64,000 bases of DNA from Paractinoplanes durhamensis (lineage in GTDB: Bacteria > Actinomycetota > Actinomycetes > Mycobacteriales > Micromonosporaceae): the NCBI RefSeq assembly GCF_016862175.1, contig NZ_BOML01000035.1:102860-166859 (forward strand), in the 5' to 3' direction. Below the pieces are notes generated by a model. That model searched no databases. It saw only the letters and a program-made list of their open reading frames with translations, and was not told the origin of the DNA. Shown here piece by piece: positions 60,697 to 64,000 of this stretch; within the stretch, counting starts at the first letter, position 1, and every line of letters starts with the position of its first letter. The translations under genes and the position numbers were made by a program.

Positions 60697-60820
60697 GCGG
60701 GACAGGTTAGGGGGAGGGCGTCTCGGGCGGGGACCGACCTTGGTCTATAACTTTGGTCGAAGGCAATTTCAGACCCTGGTCCGATTCGCTCGACCATCCT
60801 CGGCGGACACACTTTCCGGC

Positions 60821-61822
60821 ATGTCGAGCTATCACCGCCTCGTCCGTGCCAAGCCCTCCCGCACCGTGTTGGGCACGCTGTTCATCGTGCTCGCCACGGC
60901 CTTCCTCGCCATCGCCGGTTTCCTGCTGGTCACCGCGGCCGCCACGATCGCCGGTCGGCCGGACGGTCCGGACGAGGTGCCGAGCTTCGGCGAGCTGGCC
61001 GATCTGGCCCTCGCCTTCCTGATGATCGCGGCGCTGCTGCCGGCCACCCTGGCCGCGGCCCGATGGGTCCAGCACCGGCCGGCGGGCACGCTGTCCTCGG
61101 TCACCGGGCGGCTGCGATGGCGCTGGCTGCTGAGGTGCCTGCCGGTGGCGGCGGTCGCGGTGGTGCTGCTCCTGGCGGGTGGCACGGCGTTCGCGGCGGC
61201 GACCGGGGTCGACGCCGGGTTGAGCGACGCCGAGCTGGCCGGCTGGGGGCCGTTCCTGCTGTCGATGGCGGTGTTCGTGCTGGTGGTGCCGCCGCAGGCG
61301 GCCGCCGAGGAGTATGTGATGCGCGGCTGGCTGCTGCAGGCGGTGGGTTCGTGGTGCCGCGGCCCGTGGCTGCCGATCGGCGTGCAGGCCGTGGTGTTCG
61401 CCGCCCTGCACGGGTGGGGCACCCCGTGGGGGTTCGCCGACCTGGTGATGTTCGGGCTGGTGGCGGGCTGGCTGACGGTGCGGACCGGTGGCCTCGAGGC
61501 GGCGATCGCGCTGCACGTGGCGAACAACCTGATCAGCAGCGTGGTGGCGGCCGCCCTGGGTGACCTGGGGATGGACGAGACGGCGGCGGACATGCCGTGG
61601 CAGTTCGCGGTGATCGACGTTCCGGTGCTCCTGGCGTACGCCTGGGTGGTCGTGCGGCTGGCCCGCGGAGCGGGCGTCGCCACCGAAAGCAGCGTCGAGC
61701 CCTGTGATCGCGTCCCTCCGCCACGCGGTCCCGAGGCCGAGACCGGCCTGGCGGATCACCGGGAGGACCCTCAGGACAGCAGCAACCGCCACCTGTCACC
61801 CAGTTCGTCGGCTCGGCGATGA
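60821..61822 (+). CDS. CPBP family intramembrane metalloprotease
   Basis: This 333-residue membrane protein carries the three CPBP motifs: EEYVMRG (Glu163, Glu164, Arg168), FAALHG (His197) and HVANN. These residues bind the metal and form the active site within the membrane. About eight hydrophobic segments are present. The first 20 residues (SSYHRLVRAKPSRTVLG) are cytoplasmic. The last 50 residues are polar and unusual for the family. Relatives process prenylated CAAX proteins in eukaryotes, or serve in bacteriocin immunity and regulated proteolysis in bacteria. It is divergent from the large histidine kinase gene. ATG 60821 is used. Confidence 0.9.
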   Translation: MSSYHRLVRAKPSRTVLGTLFIVLATAFLAIAGFLLVTAAATIAGRPDGPDEVPSFGELADLALAFLMIAALLPATLAAARWVQHRPAGTLSSVTGRLRWRWLLRCLPVAAVAVVLLLAGGTAFAAATGVDAGLSDAELAGWGPFLLSMAVFVLVVPPQAAAEEYVMRGWLLQAVGSWCRGPWLPIGVQAVVFAALHGWGTPWGFADLVMFGLVAGWLTVRTGGLEAAIALHVANNLISSVVAAALGDLGMDETAADMPWQFAVIDVPVLLAYAWVVVRLARGAGVATESSVEPCDRVPPPRGPEAETGLADHREDPQDSSNRHLSPSSSARR

Positions 61823-62048
61823 GAGGTTGCGGGGCGCCACTTTCGAAAGCCCGCGAAAACCCGGGGTCGCGGCAAGTTCGGCACATTTTCGAACATGGAC
61901 GAGCAACTTGCGTCAAGGCCGTCACAGGCAGGGCAAAGGATTGGCCTGCACAGCCGTTGACATCGGTCACGATTGTTGCGAGTGTTCGACCATCGTGTTT
62001 CGTGTTTGATTTTGTGCACACTCGCGGCATCGGCAAGGAGCCACTCCC
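61823..62048. promoter_or_regulatory. Upstream region of the esterase gene with a 10-bp palindrome
   Basis: The 226-base gap has no gene and is less GC-rich than its surroundings. CTTTCGAAAG (61840-61849) is a perfect palindrome and a second TTTCGAA occurs near 61890. AGGAG lies nine bases before the esterase ATG. The palindrome may be an operator, but it does not match the CebR box. Confidence 0.45.
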
Positions 62049-63836
62049 ATGTCACGTACCAAATTTCCTCAGCAAATAGGCCCTCGCCTCATGCTGGCCG
62101 TCGCCCTCGTGGCCGGCTCGGCGTTCGCAGTGACCGCCGGTGAGCCCGCCCTCGCCACCGGCGGCGGCGACACCAGCTGCGCCACCACCGGCTCGGTCGA
62201 CTTCGGATTCGATCTGGCCGGCGACGGCTGGAAGTTCTCCACCGGCGACGACCTCGCCTGGGCCGCCCCCACGTTCGCCGACACCGACTGGAAGTCGTGG
62301 ACGGTCCCGGACAACTGGAACAACGACGCCACCCTGGCCAAGTACGACGGGTACGCGTGGTATCGCAAGACGTTCACGCTGCCGGCCCGGCCGGCCGGGG
62401 TCACCGACTCGACGATCGTGGCCGCGCTCGGGCAGATCGACGACGCCGACCAGACCTTCCTGAACGGCACCGAGATCGGCAAGACCGGCGGCTTCCCGCC
62501 CAACTTCGACTCCACGTGGGAGGTCCCGCGGGAGTACTACCCGGCGGACGGCCTGCTCAACTGGGGCGGCAGCAACACCGTCGCGGTCCGGATGTATGAC
62601 GGGACGGGCGGCGGCGGCTTCTACGCGGGCCCGATCGGCCTCTACACCAAGGCGCACCTGCGGGCGCTGAGTGGCATCACCGGTAAGGCTGCCACCAAGA
62701 CCCAGCTGGCCTACGCCTGCGCGATCCTCAACAAGCAGCACCGCGCCATCGCCACCGGTGACGTGCGCAGCTACGCGTCGACGCTGGCCGACGGCTTCTT
62801 CCACCAGGGCGACACCGCCGACCGGCGACTGTCCGAGGTGAAGGGCTGGATCAGCCAGAAGAAGAAGATCACGCTGACCGACGCGCAGGCCGAGGTCTTC
62901 GTGGACAGCCAGGGCCGGATCGTGGTCGACACCATCCGCAGCTGGAGCGCGACCGACGGCACCGAACTGCTGCCGGCCACCCGCGAATTCCTCTACCTCG
63001 ACCCGCGCAAGAACGTCGAGCTGGGCGACCACGCGCGGTTCTTCCGGGACAGCTACGTCTCGACGGCGATGAGTCGCCGGGTTCAGTTCAACGTGTACCT
63101 GCCGAAGGGCTACACCCGCACCACGGCGAAGCGCTTCCCGGTCGTCTACATGCTGAACGGCTTCAACGGCAGCAACATCGAGTGGGAAGCCCGGGACATC
63201 GACACCGTCCTGGACAAGCTGATCAAGGACAAGGGCCTCGAGGAGACCATCGTGGTCTTCCCGGACGGCGGCAGCGGGTGGTATGTGGACACCTCGGCCG
63301 GCAACTACAAGACGATGATCGTCGGGGAGATCGTGCCGATGGTCGACAAGCAGTACCGGACGATCTCCGACCGCGAGCACCGCGGGATCACCGGCGTCTC
63401 GATGGGTGGCCAGGGCGCGTTCACGCTCGGGCTGGGCCGGCCCGACCTGTTCAGCTCGATCGCCAGCCACATCGGCGCGCTGAGCCTGCCACCGCTGGTC
63501 GGCACGCCCGCCGAGCAGGCCGCGAACGCGAACCTGCAGCCGATCAAGATGGTCACCGCGATGACGGCGGCCCAGCTCAACGAGCACACGTACTACTTCG
63601 ACGGCGGAGATCAGGACGAGTACGGCTTCGGCACCGCGGCCAAGAACATGAGCGTGGCGCTGGCGTCGAAGGGGGTCAAGCACGACTACCAACTGGGCGC
63701 GGGCAACCACGCCGACTCGTACTGGATGCCGAAGCTGGACCGGTCGTTCGGGCTGCACAGCGACCAGTTCCGGGCGCACCCGTACAACCAGAAGCGGGAG
63801 CCGCACCAGACCCCGTCCCCCTACGTCTGGCCGTAG
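62049..63836 (+). CDS. Secreted esterase (PF00756-type) with N-terminal jelly-roll module
   Basis: This 595-residue protein has a signal peptide (LMLAVALVAGSAFAVTAGEP). A galactose-binding-like beta-sandwich follows (DTDWKSWTVPDNWNN; YAWYRKTFTLP; FLNGTEIGKTGGFPP) of the kind found in sialate esterases and beta-galactosidases. The middle (about 215-330) is a separate helical/beta region. The C-terminal half is an alpha/beta hydrolase of the esterase-D type: nucleophile Ser451 in GVSMGGQGA, Asp in DGGDQDEYGF and His in GNHADSYW. It likely removes ester groups such as feruloyl or acetyl from plant polysaccharides, or acts like a mycolyltransferase relative; the substrate is uncertain. Confidence 0.9.
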   Translation: MSRTKFPQQIGPRLMLAVALVAGSAFAVTAGEPALATGGGDTSCATTGSVDFGFDLAGDGWKFSTGDDLAWAAPTFADTDWKSWTVPDNWNNDATLAKYDGYAWYRKTFTLPARPAGVTDSTIVAALGQIDDADQTFLNGTEIGKTGGFPPNFDSTWEVPREYYPADGLLNWGGSNTVAVRMYDGTGGGGFYAGPIGLYTKAHLRALSGITGKAATKTQLAYACAILNKQHRAIATGDVRSYASTLADGFFHQGDTADRRLSEVKGWISQKKKITLTDAQAEVFVDSQGRIVVDTIRSWSATDGTELLPATREFLYLDPRKNVELGDHARFFRDSYVSTAMSRRVQFNVYLPKGYTRTTAKRFPVVYMLNGFNGSNIEWEARDIDTVLDKLIKDKGLEETIVVFPDGGSGWYVDTSAGNYKTMIVGEIVPMVDKQYRTISDREHRGITGVSMGGQGAFTLGLGRPDLFSSIASHIGALSLPPLVGTPAEQAANANLQPIKMVTAMTAAQLNEHTYYFDGGDQDEYGFGTAAKNMSVALASKGVKHDYQLGAGNHADSYWMPKLDRSFGLHSDQFRAHPYNQKREPHQTPSPYVWP

Positions 63837-63910
63837 CCAGAACCGCCGGGGCCCAGGCAAACGCCGGGGCCCCGGCCCAGGCCGGGCGCAAGCGGCCCGG
63901 CAACGCGGGC

Positions 63911-64000
63911 CGGGCGCGAGCAGGCCGGGCGCGAGCAGGCCGGGCGCGAGCAGGCCGGGCGCGAGCAGGCCGGGCGCGAGCAGGCCGGGCGCGAGCAGGC
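63911..64000. repeat. 15-bp tandem repeat x6, running out of the window
   Basis: CGGGCGCGAGCAGGC is repeated six times without a mismatch to the last base of the window; less perfect copies (CGGGCGCAAGCGGCC, GCAACGCGGGC) precede it. The array begins about 75 bases after the esterase stop. No gene can be assigned; the array certainly continues beyond the window. Confidence 0.92.

Noticed and set aside
63911..64000. CRISPR array at the window end
   Set aside because: The 15-bp units are directly adjacent with no spacers, so it is a simple tandem repeat; no cas genes are nearby.

Overview
The window is very GC-rich. Its third codon positions are G/C-dominated, GTG starts are common, and stop-to-start overlaps of four bases (ATGA or GTGA) are frequent. 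Many regulators, two-component systems and secreted polysaccharide-degrading enzymes are packed together. This fits a mycelial actinobacterium, most likely of the Micromonosporaceae (Actinoplanes-like). The genus is inferred from style and gene content, not proven. I see no rRNA, tRNA, CRISPR array or insertion sequence.

Layout. 1-2.6 kb: the end of an aldo/keto reductase gene, a coupled SDR gene and an OafA-type acyltransferase. 2.7-4.8 kb: a small HTH protein and a chemoreceptor. 4.8-12.85 kb: a nine-gene, almost fully overlapping operon on the minus strand. It carries the complete 'Nit1C' set (MSMEG_0565-0572 / Sll0783-0787 families), which published work links to nitrogen starvation and cyanide/nitrile assimilation. 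It has an added amidohydrolase and a second nitrilase that has lost its catalytic Cys and Glu. 13-15.5 kb: a P-loop/TPR regulator. 15.7-29.3 kb: a Tat-type sulfatase and several regulator-target pairs with visible operators (LysR/EamA, TetR/amidohydrolase, TetR/DUF4386, AsnC/2-keto-acid decarboxylase), an ECF-type sigma factor with its likely anti-sigma partner, and small membrane genes. 29.3-32.4 kb: a TIR-STAND-TPR protein, a candidate NLR-like immune protein. 32.5-35.6 kb: a DUF418/histidine kinase/NarL operon. 36.7-42.7 kb: three translationally coupled genes for large proteins of unknown function, the best candidate for an undescribed system. 42.9-56.2 kb: a polysaccharide-use region with two GH5 enzymes, a PL3 pectate lyase, a dicarboxylate carrier with its CitA/CitB-type two-component system, a PhzF-like protein, an excalibur protein and a heterodimeric ABC exporter. 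A perfect 14-bp CebR/CelR-type box precedes the cellulase, and a LacI-type box precedes the pectate lyase. 56.5-64 kb: a frameshifted membrane gene, a NarL regulator with an oversized histidine kinase, a CPBP protease and a secreted esterase.

A recurrent theme is short tandem repeats in or just after the 3' ends of genes: 15-bp x4 and GGGGCC x5 in one kinase gene, 45-bp x7 in another, 8-bp x7 beside a response regulator, 26-bp and about 84-bp units after the lyase, and 15-bp x6 running off the window end. Long-stem terminators follow the secreted enzymes. Many very long open frames lie antisense to real genes because of the GC bias; they were left out.
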